A stretch of 64,000 bases of DNA, from positions 276,080-340,079 of the forward strand of contig NZ_JANUHB010000005.1 in NCBI RefSeq assembly GCF_024756255.1, written 5' to 3'. The DNA is from Massilia agilis. GTDB taxonomy: Bacteria > Pseudomonadota > Gammaproteobacteria > Burkholderiales > Burkholderiaceae_D. Of the stretch, positions 63,125-64,000 are shown in pieces (the first letter of the stretch is position 1; the number at the start of each line of letters is the position of its first letter). The notes under the pieces were generated by a model. That model saw only the letters and a list, made by a program, of their open reading frames with translations. It did no database searches and had not been told where the DNA came from. The position numbers and the translations under genes were made by a program.

Positions 63125-63918
63125 CGCTCGTTGCCGCAGTACAGATGGTATCCACCCCCGACGTGAGCGAGAACCTGGCCACCGCGGCGCGCCTTTTGCA
63201 GGATGCGGCAGGACGCGGCGCGCGGCTGGTGACGCTGCCGGAATACTGGCCGATCATGGGCATGCGCGACGCCGACAAGGTCGCGCAGGCCGAGCAGGCG
63301 GGGGACGGGCCGATCCAGCGCTTCATGGCGCAGGCCGCGCGCGAGCACGGCATCTGGCTGATCGGCGGCACGCTGCCGCTGGTGTCCGGGGAGCCAGGCA
63401 AGGTGCTCAACACGACGCTGGTGTACGACCCGCAGGGCAAGCAGGTGTCGCGCTACGACAAGATCCACCTGTTCGGCTTCACCAAGGGCAGCGAATCGTA
63501 CAACGAGTCGGCCACCATCGTGCCGGGCGAAGCGGTGGGCACGTTCGAGGCGCCGTTCGGGCGGGTTGGCCTGTCGGTGTGCTACGACCTGCGCTTTCCG
63601 GAGTTGTACCGGGCGATGGGCGAGTGCGCGCTGATCGTGGTGCCGGCCGCGTTCACCCACACCACGGGGATGGCGCACTGGGAGGTGCTGCTGCGCGCGC
63701 GCGCGATCGAGAACCAGTGCTACGTGCTGGCCTCGGCCCAGGGTGGCACGCACAAGAACGGCCGCCGCACCTTCGGGCACAGCATGCTGATCGACCCGTG
63801 GGGCGAGGTCAAGGCGGTGCTGCGCGAAGGCGAGGGCGTGGTGGCGGGCGACATCGACGCCGCGGTGCTGGCCAGCGTGCGCGAAAGCCTGCCGGCGCTC
63901 AAGCACCGCAAACTCTGA
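63121..63918 (+). CDS. Carbon-nitrogen hydrolase (nitrilase superfamily, Nit1/Nit2-like)
   Basis: A 265-residue cytoplasmic enzyme with the full Glu-Lys-Cys catalytic triad. The Glu is in LVTLPEYWP, the Lys in SRYDKIHLFGFT and the Cys in LSVCYDLRFPELYR. The subgroup resembles Nit1 and YafV-type proteins, which hydrolyse deaminated glutathione or omega-amides to limit metabolite damage. The exact substrate is not certain. It overlaps the yhdP stop as ATGA, so it is co-translated with a much larger envelope gene. A GTAGGGTGGG repeat starts 15 bp after its stop. Confidence 0.9.
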   Translation: MTLVAAVQMVSTPDVSENLATAARLLQDAAGRGARLVTLPEYWPIMGMRDADKVAQAEQAGDGPIQRFMAQAAREHGIWLIGGTLPLVSGEPGKVLNTTLVYDPQGKQVSRYDKIHLFGFTKGSESYNESATIVPGEAVGTFEAPFGRVGLSVCYDLRFPELYRAMGECALIVVPAAFTHTTGMAHWEVLLRARAIENQCYVLASAQGGTHKNGRRTFGHSMLIDPWGEVKAVLREGEGVVAGDIDAAVLASVRESLPALKHRKL

Positions 63919-63933
63919 GCTGGCGATGGCCCG

Positions 63934-64000
63934 GTAGGGTGGGCTCTCGAGCCCACGCGGTTGCAGCCGGCACGTGTCGGCGCGTGGGCTCGAGAGCCCG
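63934..64000. repeat. Two-hairpin GTAGGGTGGG repeat, copy 7, cut by the window end
   Basis: The left arm and the right hairpin GCGTGGGCTCGAGAGCCC are visible. The window ends before the right-hand CCCTAC. It lies after the nitrilase stop. Confidence 0.85.

Overview
The window is a high-GC, gene-dense stretch of bacterial chromosome. Gene content and protein style point to a betaproteobacterium of the order Burkholderiales, most likely Oxalobacteraceae close to Massilia or Duganella. Supporting signs are polyhydroxyalkanoate (PHA) metabolism genes, a glnA-ntrB-ntrC block, a glnE/yhdP/nitrilase block, many very large TonB-dependent receptors, and 3'-end repeats that begin with GTAGGGTGGG. The taxon is inferred from the sequence alone. 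I saw no tRNA, rRNA, CRISPR array, prophage or insertion sequence.

Layout. 1-5.9 kb: 3' part of a PHA depolymerase, an NADPH-ferredoxin reductase with a 7Fe ferredoxin, a protealysin-like metallopeptidase coupled to an emfourin-type inhibitor, a PHA-system protein, an acyl-CoA-binding protein, a small lipoprotein and an FKBP isomerase. 6-10.5 kb: a tightly overlapping set (beta-propeller, NodB-type deacetylase, sterol-desaturase-like oxidase, EI24 membrane protein) followed by a CinA-like protein. 10.8-21.8 kb: a divergent class A penicillin-binding protein, a membrane-anchored TAXI protein, an AraC regulator, a flavin monooxygenase, a CocE-type hydrolase, an NHL-repeat lipoprotein and a rhodanese. 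22-28 kb: the nitrogen-control block glnA, a DUF4124 protein, ntrB and ntrC, then corA. A sigma-54 promoter and three NtrC-like sites precede glnA. 28-31.6 kb: formamidase-like enzyme, RhtA-like exporter and a large FAD dehydrogenase. 31.9-55.8 kb: six TonB-dependent receptors, interleaved with rsmE, tkt and gap. Two pairs are tandem paralogues. 56-64 kb: glnE, yhdP and a nitrilase-superfamily amidase.

How the genes work together. NtrB/NtrC probably activate glnA through the upstream sites. GlnE, 33 kb away, would adenylylate the conserved Tyr400 of the same glutamine synthetase. The receptors suggest strong investment in uptake of large or scarce substrates. There is no SusD, sigma/anti-sigma pair or polysaccharide-degrading enzyme beside them, so their ligands are unknown.

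The least expected feature is a family of seven two-hairpin repeats placed just 3' of genes. In three genes the stop codon lies inside the repeat, and one copy supplies the stop codons of two convergent genes. Other points worth a second look are the peptidase/inhibitor pair, the 6.1-9.7 kb envelope-type operon and the tandem receptor duplications.
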